The position numbers and the translations under genes were made by a program. A DNA stretch of 43,040 bases from a virus, in IMG/VR virus record IMGVR_UViG_3300008217_000015, positions 1 through 43,040 of that record, one strand, 5' to 3'. Shown here piece by piece: positions 23,407 to 31,732 of this stretch; the stretch's first letter is position 1, and every line of letters begins with the position of its first letter. Below the pieces are notes generated by a model, which worked only from the letters and a program-made list of their open reading frames with translations, ran no database searches and had not been told where the DNA came from.

Positions 23407-24138
23407 TTAAAATAACTTATATTTTTCAAATTCTAATAGAAGCTTAGACGTGTCAAAATTTCCGTGTTCATGGGTAGAGTGATCGTGAACAAATCGATAA
23501 CCTAAAAATTCTGGGTAATCTTTCCAAAGTATTTCTAAGTTATTAGTATTAGGAAAATCAGTGTCGTTAGTCCAATACTTATTATTAATAAAGAAAGCGT
23601 TAACTCCATTACTGTAGATTAATGAATAGTCATAGAAATTAGCTAACTGATGGAACGCTTTAAGGCTTGCGCCGTAGTAAATGTTGTAAGGACCTGCGTC
23701 CCAAAAATATGGGTCATACTCTACAACTTGATCTCTTTTAACTCCTAAACAAGCATTGTACTCACATACAAATGCTCTAAGAGTGTAGGTATCTAGTACT
23801 CGTTGAAGTATATACCAATCAACGCCGTCGATATCAAGAGAAAAGAAATCAAATTCTTGTGGGGTTTTGTATTCCCTAAGAATTTGAATAACATTTTCTT
23901 TCGTTATCATATGCTTTTTGAGGTTAATTAAAGGATTTTCATACTTAGCATCGATTTGTAGTCCTGTCCACCCTAAATTTTCTCTTAAATGGCGAGTATT
24001 ACATTCGCTTCCGTCTTGGGTTCCTATTTCTACAAAGTACTTGTTTTGAGTTTGAATCTTACTAAAAATATATTCTGTGATTCCGTCTTCTCCGAATTGA
24101 GAAAACACCTTTTTTTGATATTCTTCCAAGTTAGCCAT
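23407..24138 (-). CDS. FkbM-like SAM-dependent methyltransferase
   Basis: 243 residues. SQFGEDGI near the N-terminus, KYFVEIGTQDGSECN as the SAM-binding glycine motif, LQIDAKYEN as the acidic strand-2 end and FDFFSLDIDGVDWYIL as motif IV match FkbM-type O-methyltransferases common in marine phages. It begins directly after the glycosyltransferase stop, so the pair may modify a glycan, perhaps on the host surface or on virions. Substrate unknown. It could also be a catalytically weakened relative. Confidence 0.7.
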   Translation of the reverse strand: MANLEEYQKKVFSQFGEDGITEYIFSKIQTQNKYFVEIGTQDGSECNTRHLRENLGWTGLQIDAKYENPLINLKKHMITKENVIQILREYKTPQEFDFFSLDIDGVDWYILQRVLDTYTLRAFVCEYNACLGVKRDQVVEYDPYFWDAGPYNIYYGASLKAFHQLANFYDYSLIYSNGVNAFFINNKYWTNDTDFPNTNNLEILWKDYPEFLGYRFVHDHSTHEHGNFDTSKLLLEFEKYKLF

Positions 24139-25014
24139 TTACTTTGTAGCGTCCCAATTAAATATTTTATTAACATTTCCTTCAAATGTGTAGCTTCCGA
24201 TATGGTTGAGTTTGGTGTTCGGGTCAAGCCAAATTTTTCCTCCAATTTTTTGCCATCTTCGACAAAAAGTATAGTCTTCTGATAGATACCTATTATCATC
24301 AGGATCGTGAATGGTGTCAAAGAAAGAATAACAATATTGGTTAAATTTAGGATCAATACTACTGTCATTAACATAATAAAGTTCAGGATATGCTTTAATC
24401 ATTTTTTCCACTACATTGCGTTTCATTAACCAAAAACCTGTACTAGCATCTAAAACTTCAACAGCCCCTAAATCCACTCTTACTTGTTGTTTTTGTTGGT
24501 CAGCAAATTTTAAGTTAATTGCGTAATCAACAGGAAGAGTTTTCTTAGGGTATGCTCCCGTAATTAAGTCTTTATCCATCGCAATCATTCTAATAACAGC
24601 TTCAGGATCAAATTCAATATCTGCGTCAATAAACATTAAGTGAGTACATTCTTTGGCTTCTAAAAACATTGCGTTTAGAATATTTCTAGCACGCGGTACT
24701 AAACTTTCGTTTCTTAAAGTAGTAATTCTAAAATTAACGTTGTATTTAATTAATTCTTGAGTAAGTCTAAACATACTCAAAAAATACTGGTCTGTAACAA
24801 GACCTCCATAACAAGGGGTAGCAAAGAAAACATTATTTTTTCTTACTACTTCCATATCAATAACTACTTGGTCACCCTCTACTTTTCTGAAGGCTCCTCC
24901 TGGGTGAGCTTGCGTTACTTTGATCGGTGCAACATTAGGGGAGGTTGGCGCCTCCCCTATTTGTTGAGCCTGATCAGTAGTTTTCACTAACTCATTAAGC
25001 TTATATTTTTTCAT
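24139..25014 (-). CDS. Glycosyltransferase, GT-A type
   Basis: 291 residues. After a ~55-residue disordered N-terminus comes FFATPCYGGLVTDQYFLS, then TLRNESLVPRARNILNAMFL, the metal-binding THLMFIDADIEFDPEA (DAD as a DxD motif), GAYPKK and a late SEDYTFCRRWQKIGGKIW. This is a glycosyltransferase fold found in many marine phages. It could glycosylate phage DNA, virion proteins or host surface sugars; the adjoining FkbM-like gene suggests glycan work. It lies next to the SSB gene. Confidence 0.75.
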   Translation of the reverse strand: MKKYKLNELVKTTDQAQQIGEAPTSPNVAPIKVTQAHPGGAFRKVEGDQVVIDMEVVRKNNVFFATPCYGGLVTDQYFLSMFRLTQELIKYNVNFRITTLRNESLVPRARNILNAMFLEAKECTHLMFIDADIEFDPEAVIRMIAMDKDLITGAYPKKTLPVDYAINLKFADQQKQQVRVDLGAVEVLDASTGFWLMKRNVVEKMIKAYPELYYVNDSSIDPKFNQYCYSFFDTIHDPDDNRYLSEDYTFCRRWQKIGGKIWLDPNTKLNHIGSYTFEGNVNKIFNWDATK

Positions 25015-25671
25015 TTAGTCTAAGTCCTCGGCGTTTTCTTGAGGAACAAACTCATCACTAGTAGTTGATGCAAATAGCGCAGTATTTTCTAGCATCCATT
25101 TCTTTTGATCGTCATAGGTTTGTCGTTTAAAAATTCTGTGAAGATCAAAAAGATCTGCTTTCTGTTCTTCTTCAGTTAGCTCCGTGCTTGCTCGAGCTGG
25201 GAGACAGGTATATTTTACGTTTTGAGGAAGCGGTCCTGTTTTTTCCTTTTTAACTGTAATGTCATACCCTGTTTTAGGATCGGCTGGATTTCCGTATTCT
25301 TTGTTTCCGGCAAAATCGACAATTTGTCGATAGATAGTACTTTTAAGGTCAAAAATTTTAATTTGACCGTCACGCCTGTCTATTACATTACAGATATACG
25401 CAAATTGAGGTTTATCACTAAAAACATCAGGTGGTAACTCTTTAAAAGGGTCTTCGTTAGAATCAATGAATTTTTCTTGCTCTCGAACAAAACGTAAACA
25501 CTCTACAGGCATTCGTTTTCCTTCGGTAGTAGTAATCCAGTAGACATATCGGGGCATTACTTCTCCGATTAATCTAATTTTTGTGTCGCCAATTGGAAGG
25601 CTAAGTCGTTGAATCTCACGGCGTTCTCCTCCTCCTTGTTGAGGTACTTTAGCTTTGTCCCAAGCTATCAT
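25015..25671 (-). CDS. Single-stranded DNA-binding protein
   Basis: 218 residues. Central region with aromatic beta strands (RYVYWITTTEG, FAYICNVIDRRDGQIKIFDL, NVKYTCLPARAS) fits phage gp32-type OB-fold SSBs, and the acidic C-terminus ending ENAEDLD matches the partner-binding tail of SSBs. TVKKEKTGPLPQNV is also typical of phage SSB families. It protects ssDNA and recruits polymerase and recombination proteins in the same operon. The family call is from pattern, not alignment. Confidence 0.7.
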   Translation of the reverse strand: MIAWDKAKVPQQGGGERREIQRLSLPIGDTKIRLIGEVMPRYVYWITTTEGKRMPVECLRFVREQEKFIDSNEDPFKELPPDVFSDKPQFAYICNVIDRRDGQIKIFDLKSTIYRQIVDFAGNKEYGNPADPKTGYDITVKKEKTGPLPQNVKYTCLPARASTELTEEEQKADLFDLHRIFKRQTYDDQKKWMLENTALFASTTSDEFVPQENAEDLD

Positions 25672-25681
25672 AGTATTTCTC

Positions 25682-26116
25682 CTATTTTTCTAAAGTGAAT
25701 TCCAATATATCTGGTCGTTCTTTGACGAATGTATTTTTCCAATGTGCGGAAGATACATAGTTCTTTGGAATGTAGTGGTTGTGGTTAGCAATTGAACGTT
25801 TGCTTAGTATGTATAGATATTCCACTTTTAATACTGGATTTACAGTTGAAGTTAAAAAGCTTTTATTTTTAAAATAGCTTTGTATATCTTTACATTTGTA
25901 ATTGTTAATAATCAGATGATTTTTTAACGATTTTAATTGTTTAGTGCGAAAAAGGCGGAAATTAATTTTATTAATATAAAGTTTTTTTATTAAGTGATTT
26001 CCCGACTTTGCAATAATATTATTATATCCCATTGTAAGACCATATGTCAATATTAAGATTGATTCGGGTTCCCCATTACTTTGTGCCCATAGTTCTGTCC
26101 AATTAAAATAGTACAT
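25682..26116 (-). CDS. Hypothetical protein
   Basis: 144 residues, rich in Lys, Asn, Ile and Tyr, with an aromatic N-terminus (YYFNWTELWAQSNGEPES) and no motif I recognise. It is predicted mostly helical with basic surfaces. It lies between purE and the SSB gene with short gaps, so it is expressed with the replication operon. Function unknown. Confidence 0.55.
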   Translation of the reverse strand: MYYFNWTELWAQSNGEPESILILTYGLTMGYNNIIAKSGNHLIKKLYINKINFRLFRTKQLKSLKNHLIINNYKCKDIQSYFKNKSFLTSTVNPVLKVEYLYILSKRSIANHNHYIPKNYVSSAHWKNTFVKERPDILEFTLEK

Positions 26117-26121
26117 TTCTC

Positions 26122-26535
26122 CTAAGGTATTCTATAGCTACCCTTGATTACACGTTCTGCAAATAATGCTGCATTAATTGCGCCGTGTTTTCCTATCGAC
26201 ATACATGCAACAGGTACACCTTTAGGCATTTGTGATATGCTTAATAAACTATCTAATCCTAATAAGTCAGACTTCATTGGAACACCTATTACTGGTAAAG
26301 TCGTATATGCTGCAACTACTCCAGGTAGTGCAGCAGACATGCCGGCGGCTGCGATAATTACTTTCATTCCCTTGCTAATCGCACCAGTAGTCCATTCTCT
26401 TACTTTTTCCGGTGTTCTATGTGCAGACGCAACAATAGTCTCATTTGTAATATTTAATTCATCTAACTTATCTGAACAATGCGTCATCATTTCCAGATCA
26501 GACGCACTACCCATTATTATTCCAACTTCGCTCAT
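26122..26535 (-). CDS. purE: PurE, N5-carboxyaminoimidazole ribonucleotide mutase
   Basis: 137 residues. Class I PurE motifs: [10 protein letters not shown] at the N-terminus, [11 protein letters not shown] with the catalytic His region, [42 protein letters not shown] and a GAINAAL helix. It converts N5-CAIR to CAIR in purine synthesis. AAAGGG precedes the ATG. Slightly shorter than typical bacterial PurE (~160). With PurS and a phosphoribosyltransferase nearby it forms a purine-supply module borrowed from a host. Confidence 0.93.
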   Translation of the reverse strand: MSEVGIIMGSASDLEMMTHCSDKLDELNITNETIVASAHRTPEKVREWTTGAISKGMKVIIAAAGMSAALPGVVAAYTTLPVIGVPMKSDLLGLDSLLSISQMPKGVPVACMSIGKHGAINAALFAERVIKGSYRIP

Positions 26536-26565
26536 CGTTTTTACCCTTTCTATTATATAAAATTT

Positions 26566-26676
26566 TTACATCCATGCTCCTTGAATAAGTTCTGGATTTG
26601 ATAACTTAACAAAAAGTAGTATCGCTAATGCAGACCCCAAAAGTGCAATTACCAACCATAGTATATCATCAAACAT
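26566..26676 (-). CDS. Tiny single-helix membrane protein, paralogue of the gene at 42177-42272
   Basis: 36 residues. DDILWLVIALLGSALAILLFV forms one membrane helix with two acidic residues before it and a short polar tail. AGGAG is 9 bases before the ATG. The same DDI.WL...L.GSAL.I pattern occurs in a 31-residue gene 15.6 kb away, which supports both as real and selected genes. Too short for most gene finders. It lies between purE and purS. Possible roles: small holin-like, membrane regulator or excluder; unknown. Confidence 0.7.
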   Translation of the reverse strand: MFDDILWLVIALLGSALAILLFVKLSNPELIQGAWM

Positions 26677-26682
26677 CGATTT

Positions 26683-26907
26683 TTACTCCTCTTCTATAAT
26701 ATAATCTTCCATTACTGGATTTGCTAACAACTTTTTACATAAACCCTCAACGTCTGTATCATCACTACACTCTATAAAATGACATTGACCAGAACGTATC
26801 TCTATAATTTCTCCTAAATCAAAAGTATTACACACATTTCTTATTGCTTCACCTTGATTATCCTTAATAGATTTACGAAGAAATGTTATTACCCTAACTT
26901 TTTTCAT
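26683..26907 (-). CDS. purS: PurS, small subunit of FGAM synthetase
   Basis: 74 residues, the normal PurS size. It has a MKKVRVITFLRKSIKDNQG opening, GEIIEIRSGQ and the signature KKLLANPVMEDYIIEEE (LLANPVIEDY in family members). PurS bridges small-type PurL and PurQ in formylglycinamidine ribonucleotide synthesis. PurL and PurQ are not in the window, so it must work with host subunits, implying a host with the three-part enzyme. It is in one operon with purE. Confidence 0.85.
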   Translation of the reverse strand: MKKVRVITFLRKSIKDNQGEAIRNVCNTFDLGEIIEIRSGQCHFIECSDDTDVEGLCKKLLANPVMEDYIIEEE

Positions 26908-27247
26908 GAAACATCACAGCTCCTAGAGCAGTTGCTGTACAGCAGCCTACTGTTTTACTAAGTTCGTTAAATCTTACAGTTATTTTACCTACTTTTAGAT
27001 TCTCTAACCAGTTCTTAGCACTTTTAAATGAGTCAAAACCCATTACGAAAGTTCCCACTATTCCACACTTTTTTGTTTTTTCAGCGTGAAAGTAGTATTT
27101 ATCTTTAAGATGAACATACCATATTTTATTGTATTTGTAAAGGTGTCCAATAACTACATCGTTTTTTTCATAAATAGGTCTGACTCCTTTTACTAACTCT
27201 TCTTCTGAGTACCAAGAATAATTTGGGAGTTTGAGGTAAAAATTCAT
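26894..27247 (-). CDS. Hypothetical protein
   Basis: 117 residues, with many Tyr, Phe and Lys residues (NFYLKLPNYSWYSEEELVKG, YKYNKIWYVHLKDKYYFH). A small Cys cluster (KTVGCCTATALG) lies near the end. No family recognised. It overlaps the PRTase gene by 4 bases (ATGA type) and purS by 14, so it is translated with nucleotide-synthesis genes. Function unknown. Confidence 0.6.
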   Translation of the reverse strand: MNFYLKLPNYSWYSEEELVKGVRPIYEKNDVVIGHLYKYNKIWYVHLKDKYYFHAEKTKKCGIVGTFVMGFDSFKSAKNWLENLKVGKITVRFNELSKTVGCCTATALGAVMFHEKS

Positions 27248-27633
27248 GATGTTGGCATCTGAAATAAAGGAGTTACCCAGTCAGGACAAGTAAAACGAGC
27301 AAATACCACCCACCCAAAAACGTTAGGAACAAAGCGGAAGCTTTTTTCGTAGGATTTAGTTTTTTCCATAGAAGTTCCTGTTGTTAAAACATCATCTACA
27401 ATAAGTATAGGGTCTTTAGGATTTTGTGTAGCATGATTATTTAAAATGCAGGCTAGTTTTGTTCCTCCTGTTGGAATTCCTACGCACTTAAAGAACGATC
27501 GGTGTTCGTAACTTATTATCATTTTAGCAATGCATTCCCATTCTGGGTCTGATAAAGCATCCATTTCGATTTTCCAAGTTAATGGTAAGCCAGCGTGAGA
27601 TGTAAAGTTTATTGATTGAAATAGGTCTGTCAT
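27244..27633 (-). CDS. Phosphoribosyltransferase (PRTase)
   Basis: 129 residues from the ATG at 27633, which overlaps the helicase stop (ATGA); an upstream ATG at 27660 has no ribosome site. The PRPP-binding motif PILIVDDVLTTGTSM is clear, and GIPTGGTKLACIL is the PPi-loop region. Length and the hood (FTSHAGLPLTWKIE) suggest an orotate-type or purine PRTase, but the base cannot be read. It adds to the purine genes downstream. Confidence 0.85.
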   Translation of the reverse strand: MTDLFQSINFTSHAGLPLTWKIEMDALSDPEWECIAKMIISYEHRSFFKCVGIPTGGTKLACILNNHATQNPKDPILIVDDVLTTGTSMEKTKSYEKSFRFVPNVFGWVVFARFTCPDWVTPLFQMPTS

Positions 27634-28925
27634 ATTGTAAATTCTTTCTCTCGATACCATTTTAATCGGTTCATTTGTTGATTATGGACTATGGCCCCAT
27701 TAAACTGAAAATCTCTAATTACTGGATGTTTTTTTTCGGGATGTTGTCGTAATATTCTCCCGATTCGTTGTTCTAATTTAATGGGATTATTGCTTGGGCA
27801 GGTTAAGTAAAGTGTATCTAAACGATGACAACTAATTCCTTCATCAAAGATTTTAGTTGATAAGATAGCTTTATATTTTGTTCCTGCATTTTGAAGTATA
27901 TCCTTTCTTTGTTCCTCTTTTGTTTCTCCAATTAAAAGCGCGCTTTTATTAATAAGCGTGTGTAATTTTTTCAACATCCCTACCCTATCTGATAAAATTA
28001 GGGGGCACCTTCCGTTGGCGATATCTCGGTTAGCAATTTCGCTAATTAAATTAATATATTCTGTTAGCTCTCCTAATTTAGTTAGTTGTTTACCCCAATC
28101 TTTTTTTGGATCAAATACTGTAAATGGAATGTCTGTTATTACAAACTTTACGCTTGGATTTTCTTTTTTATTAGGATCTTCGGCATAAATTTTAAAAGGA
28201 GTAAAATAGTCAGATAGAACAAGATGTTTGCCGTCTTTTCTTTTAGGAGTTGCTGTGATTGCAATTTTTATTTTACAATTAATGTTATTAAGGGCAGTAG
28301 AAAACATTTCTGCTGGACATAAGTGCGCTTCATCTACTATAACCATACTAAAAGTGTTATTTAAATAAGGTAAGTTATTGTACACGCTTTTATAAATTCC
28401 AACTGTAAGTTCTTGAATATTGAACTCTCCGTCTCCAACAGTTCCTATAGGAGTGTTAGGAATTTGTTTTTTTAACTCTTCTTGCCATTGTTTAAACAAT
28501 AGTTTGGTATGGACTAAAATAAGGGTAGGTAAATGAGCTTTTGCAATAAGATGACACCCTACGTAAGTCTTACCCCATCCACAAGGTGCTTGAAATAAAC
28601 CGCTGGTAATACGGTTTTTACGACTAAAAAATGCATCTGATACTTTTTGTTGTTCTGGTCTTAACTTACCACTAAAATGAAACGGAATTTTCGCCTCTAT
28701 AAATTGTCTGTTATCAGTATACTTATCTATTTCGAGCTTATGGTAAGCGTTACTAGGAATAGTATAAAGCTCAGTTTCAGAATCGTATTGAAACCACTCA
28801 AAAATATCTTTATCTAATATAGTCCGAAATCTCGATTCAAAAACTGCAGAATCATCTATATCTTTTTTATAGATATATATTTTATCCTGTAAAATAGCGT
28901 TTTTAACTTTAATTTTGGGTAGCAT
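27630..28925 (-). CDS. SF2 helicase (UvsW / type III restriction-like)
   Basis: 431 residues. R89-P-E-Q-Q before motif I, Walker A APCGWGKT (113-120), DEAH box VDEAHLC (198-201), TATPKR (224-229) and motif VI EQRIGRILRQ. This is the DEAD/ResIII helicase layout of T4 UvsW-like proteins that unwind branched DNA and R-loops. It probably acts in fork restart with the recombination genes downstream. Its start lies 3 bases after the previous stop. Confidence 0.9.
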   Translation of the reverse strand: MLPKIKVKNAILQDKIYIYKKDIDDSAVFESRFRTILDKDIFEWFQYDSETELYTIPSNAYHKLEIDKYTDNRQFIEAKIPFHFSGKLRPEQQKVSDAFFSRKNRITSGLFQAPCGWGKTYVGCHLIAKAHLPTLILVHTKLLFKQWQEELKKQIPNTPIGTVGDGEFNIQELTVGIYKSVYNNLPYLNNTFSMVIVDEAHLCPAEMFSTALNNINCKIKIAITATPKRKDGKHLVLSDYFTPFKIYAEDPNKKENPSVKFVITDIPFTVFDPKKDWGKQLTKLGELTEYINLISEIANRDIANGRCPLILSDRVGMLKKLHTLINKSALLIGETKEEQRKDILQNAGTKYKAILSTKIFDEGISCHRLDTLYLTCPSNNPIKLEQRIGRILRQHPEKKHPVIRDFQFNGAIVHNQQMNRLKWYREKEFTI

Positions 28926-28928
28926 TGT

Positions 28929-29453
28929 TTATAGGTTAACTTCAGTGATATAATCTTTTTCGTGAGTAAAATCTTTTATATACCAAGTATTGTTTACACT
29001 AACGAGTAGTGCGTATAAATCTTTAGATTTAAAATTTTTAACAGGATGGGGTAATTCAAAAGGATAAGAAACTTTTTCAAGCCATAGTAATTGATCAGTT
29101 TTCTTTTCAACTCTAGCTATTTTGGCTTTAAATTTTTCTTTTTTACTTAAATTAATATGTGATCCTTCTGAGTCTACTCCCCACTTCACTTTATCAATAG
29201 ACTTAATTAACTGCGATAATCTACTAAACGTAAAATCAAAAACAATTCGTGATTGCGGGTGCATTTTATCTAAGTTTAGTAATCTTTCGGGGTAGGTATT
29301 GTCATTTAAGTTAAAACTGTCAAGTACATAAATTTTTCCATTCTTAACTTTAGTTACTTTAATTTGTGAGTTCTTAGTGTCGTAATGAATACGGTAGGGC
29401 TTTGTTTTAAGTCCAAAAAATGGAAATCGAATACAACTAAATTTAGTATTCAT
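28929..29453 (-). CDS. Hypothetical protein
   Basis: 174 residues, Lys-rich with several beta-like segments (SRIVFDFTFSRLSQLI, DLYALLVSVNNTWYIKDF). I see no catalytic or metal motif. It lies exactly between the polymerase and the helicase (no gap at the polymerase stop), so it is expressed with replication proteins and may be an accessory factor. Function unknown. Confidence 0.6.
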   Translation of the reverse strand: MNTKFSCIRFPFFGLKTKPYRIHYDTKNSQIKVTKVKNGKIYVLDSFNLNDNTYPERLLNLDKMHPQSRIVFDFTFSRLSQLIKSIDKVKWGVDSEGSHINLSKKEKFKAKIARVEKKTDQLLWLEKVSYPFELPHPVKNFKSKDLYALLVSVNNTWYIKDFTHEKDYITEVNL

Positions 29454-31697
29454 TTATATGTCATATCTTTCTAATTCTCCCCAACTTGAACCGATTTCAA
29501 AATCTACACCTATTGGACAGTTTGGAATTTCTATTCCTCGTGGAGTTTGCAAAAATTGTTTGACGTTTGTAACCCATTCCTCAACGTAGTTATCTTGAAC
29601 TTCTGCAACAATAGAGTCATGAACAACTGTAAAGGGAAGCATTACTTTTTGATACTTGTTTTTTTCTATCCAGTTAACTGTATCAATTAATCCTAAAACA
29701 TTAATATCGCTGGCAACACTTTGAACTAAAAAGTTTACTCCACTTCTAACCGCATGTTGGGAAACTCCTTTATTGGGACTTCGACTTTCCGGCAGTCTGC
29801 GTTTGCGTCCAAAATAGCTATAAATATATGCATGATTCTCAATAAATAAGTTAGATCGTTCAATCCATATTTTAAGAGCACTTGCTTCTCTAAAATATTT
29901 AGAAATAAACTGTCTTGCTTGCGGAAAGGATATATTAGCTGTTTGAGCTACTTTAGCTGGTCCTGCTTGATACATTATTCCAAAAGTAATTGCTTTTGCA
30001 TATTGTCTTTGGTTAGGAAACTGAGTTTTTACCTTACTAATAGCACAAGGAAGATTAAAAATCTGTTTTGCTACATATGAATGAAAGTCGAGTTTATCAA
30101 TAAAAGCTCGTTGTAGAAAGGTATCGTTACTTAGTGCGGCAGCATAATAAACTTCGGCTGTTTGAAGATCACACTGAATTATTTTACAGTTTTCTTTTGC
30201 TCTAAAAAGCTTTTTAATGTCTTTATTATCTCTTGGTATATTCTGGTAATTTAAAGTACCTGAACTACTTAATCTTCCACTCGTAGTTCCGTGGACATTA
30301 AAAGATGAGCGTAGTCGTTTATCTCTATCTAAGCCTTCTAAAATATTTTTTATGTAGGTATTACTTAATTTGGTTTTTTCTCGCAAATCTAATATCGCTT
30401 CAGCTACAGGGTGTTTTAGTTCTGCTAAAACTTCTTTGTCAGTAGATTCAGCCCCAGTAGCGGTCTTTTTTGTCGATTTAAGCTTTAAGATATGAAAAAA
30501 AACTTCTCTTAGCTGAACTGTACTGTTTGGGTTGAATGTTTTTTCATGTAAACGTTCGAACTCTTGTACACTTTCATCTAGAGAAATTTCATTAATACAT
30601 TCTTCTATGTCAATTTCATAATTATGTTGTAAATTTAATGCGTGATCAACACTAATTGGTCCTCCGTTGTATTCCAGTTTAGCTAACGCTAATGTTGCGG
30701 GTTTGAGAATGGTTTCATAGAGTGTGTTGAATTTTTCATTTTCATTAACTAATGGGTAAAATTTGTTGTAGAGTTGAAATGTGCCATCAGCATCTTTACA
30801 TGCATATGGAGCTAGTATTTCTACAGGTAACATTCCGTAATTAAAATTTTCTAATTTTATTTTCTTTTTTCTGGCAAAAGCTTTTTTGTAGTCGTCTAAC
30901 TCTTTTTCGTAGTCTCCTAGATCTGTAAATCTCATAGCTAATTTTTTTAAACCATGAGTTCCAACAGCTTCTTCTAAACAGTAGTGAAGCAACATAGTGT
31001 CTTCAAAGTGAGGAAACTCAAATCCAAATTCATATTCTAAAAAGCTCATGTCAAACTTGGAGTTATGGAATATACAAATTTTTTCTTTGAAAAGTTTATC
31101 AAGTTCTTCTATAAAGATTTCTGCTACTTCTGCAGTTACGTATAATCCTTCGTGTTCTTGCGTGCTTAAAGCGATTCCTAGTACACTTCCTTTTCTAGGT
31201 GATAAGGAAGTTGTTTCAATGTCAACAACGATTTTTGAACTGTTTTGAAGTATTACTAAATACTTTTTAAAATCTTCAGAGTTATCAATAGTTTTGTAGT
31301 TTTTGTCATGTTGTGTTGAATCTATTTCTCCTGTTATTACTTTTTCAATTTTAGAGAATGCTTTTTTAATTTCATCTTTGTATTGGGGTTTGAAAACTGT
31401 AAGATTAGGATGAATAACAGGAATATAGCGTTTTTCTATAAAATGAGCATTATATTTAGTAATCCCTGTTAACCCTGTAACATATTTTAATGCTTCAGCC
31501 CCTACAGGACAAATAACTTTATAATCAGTAAATACTGAAAAGTCTAGGTCTATATCTTTTTTAAGAATTTTTTCTTTTTCTTTAGAGCATAAAAAATGAA
31601 CGTCATATGCTCCTATCTTTTTATCATATTCGGCTAACGTTCTAGTAGGATTGGTTTCTGATGCTGAAGCAAAAACAAAGGCAATTGAATTATTCAT
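29454..31697 (-). CDS. Family A DNA polymerase with UDG-like N-terminus
   Basis: 747 residues. N-terminal ~120 residues resemble the second half of a uracil-DNA glycosylase fold (CPVGAEALKYVTGLTGITKY, YIPVIHPNLTVFKPQYK). The 3'-5' exonuclease follows: VVDIETTS (D159, E161), HNSKFDMSF, YACKDADG. The polymerase has motif A IIQCDLQTAEVYYAA (D510, E515), motif B R564-K568-F572-Y576 and motif C VVHDSIVAEV (D694, Ser in place of the usual Glu). F572 corresponds to Phe762 of E. coli Pol I. No 5' nuclease domain; the FEN gene supplies it. Own promoter just upstream. Confidence 0.93.
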   Translation of the reverse strand: MNNSIAFVFASASETNPTRTLAEYDKKIGAYDVHFLCSKEKEKILKKDIDLDFSVFTDYKVICPVGAEALKYVTGLTGITKYNAHFIEKRYIPVIHPNLTVFKPQYKDEIKKAFSKIEKVITGEIDSTQHDKNYKTIDNSEDFKKYLVILQNSSKIVVDIETTSLSPRKGSVLGIALSTQEHEGLYVTAEVAEIFIEELDKLFKEKICIFHNSKFDMSFLEYEFGFEFPHFEDTMLLHYCLEEAVGTHGLKKLAMRFTDLGDYEKELDDYKKAFARKKKIKLENFNYGMLPVEILAPYACKDADGTFQLYNKFYPLVNENEKFNTLYETILKPATLALAKLEYNGGPISVDHALNLQHNYEIDIEECINEISLDESVQEFERLHEKTFNPNSTVQLREVFFHILKLKSTKKTATGAESTDKEVLAELKHPVAEAILDLREKTKLSNTYIKNILEGLDRDKRLRSSFNVHGTTSGRLSSSGTLNYQNIPRDNKDIKKLFRAKENCKIIQCDLQTAEVYYAAALSNDTFLQRAFIDKLDFHSYVAKQIFNLPCAISKVKTQFPNQRQYAKAITFGIMYQAGPAKVAQTANISFPQARQFISKYFREASALKIWIERSNLFIENHAYIYSYFGRKRRLPESRSPNKGVSQHAVRSGVNFLVQSVASDINVLGLIDTVNWIEKNKYQKVMLPFTVVHDSIVAEVQDNYVEEWVTNVKQFLQTPRGIEIPNCPIGVDFEIGSSWGELERYDI

Positions 31698-31703
31698 ATT
31701 TTC

Positions 31704-31732
31704 ATTATACTCTTTTAGTTAGAATTTGACAA
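31704..31732 (-). promoter_or_regulatory. Leftward sigma-70-type promoter giving a near-leaderless polymerase mRNA
   Basis: On the minus strand: TTGTCA (31732-31727), 17-base spacer, TATAAT (31709-31704). Only 6 bases separate the TATAAT from the polymerase ATG (31697), so transcription should start at about the A of the ATG. The -35 lies inside the end of the primase gene. Confidence 0.75.

Noticed and set aside
26552-26557. TATAAT upstream of purE as a promoter
   Set aside because: No acceptable -35 hexamer at 15-19 bases upstream and no extended -10 TG.
26144-26560. Plus-strand frame of 138 residues opposite purE
   Set aside because: Exact antisense of a well-recognised enzyme gene; composition follows the purE codons.
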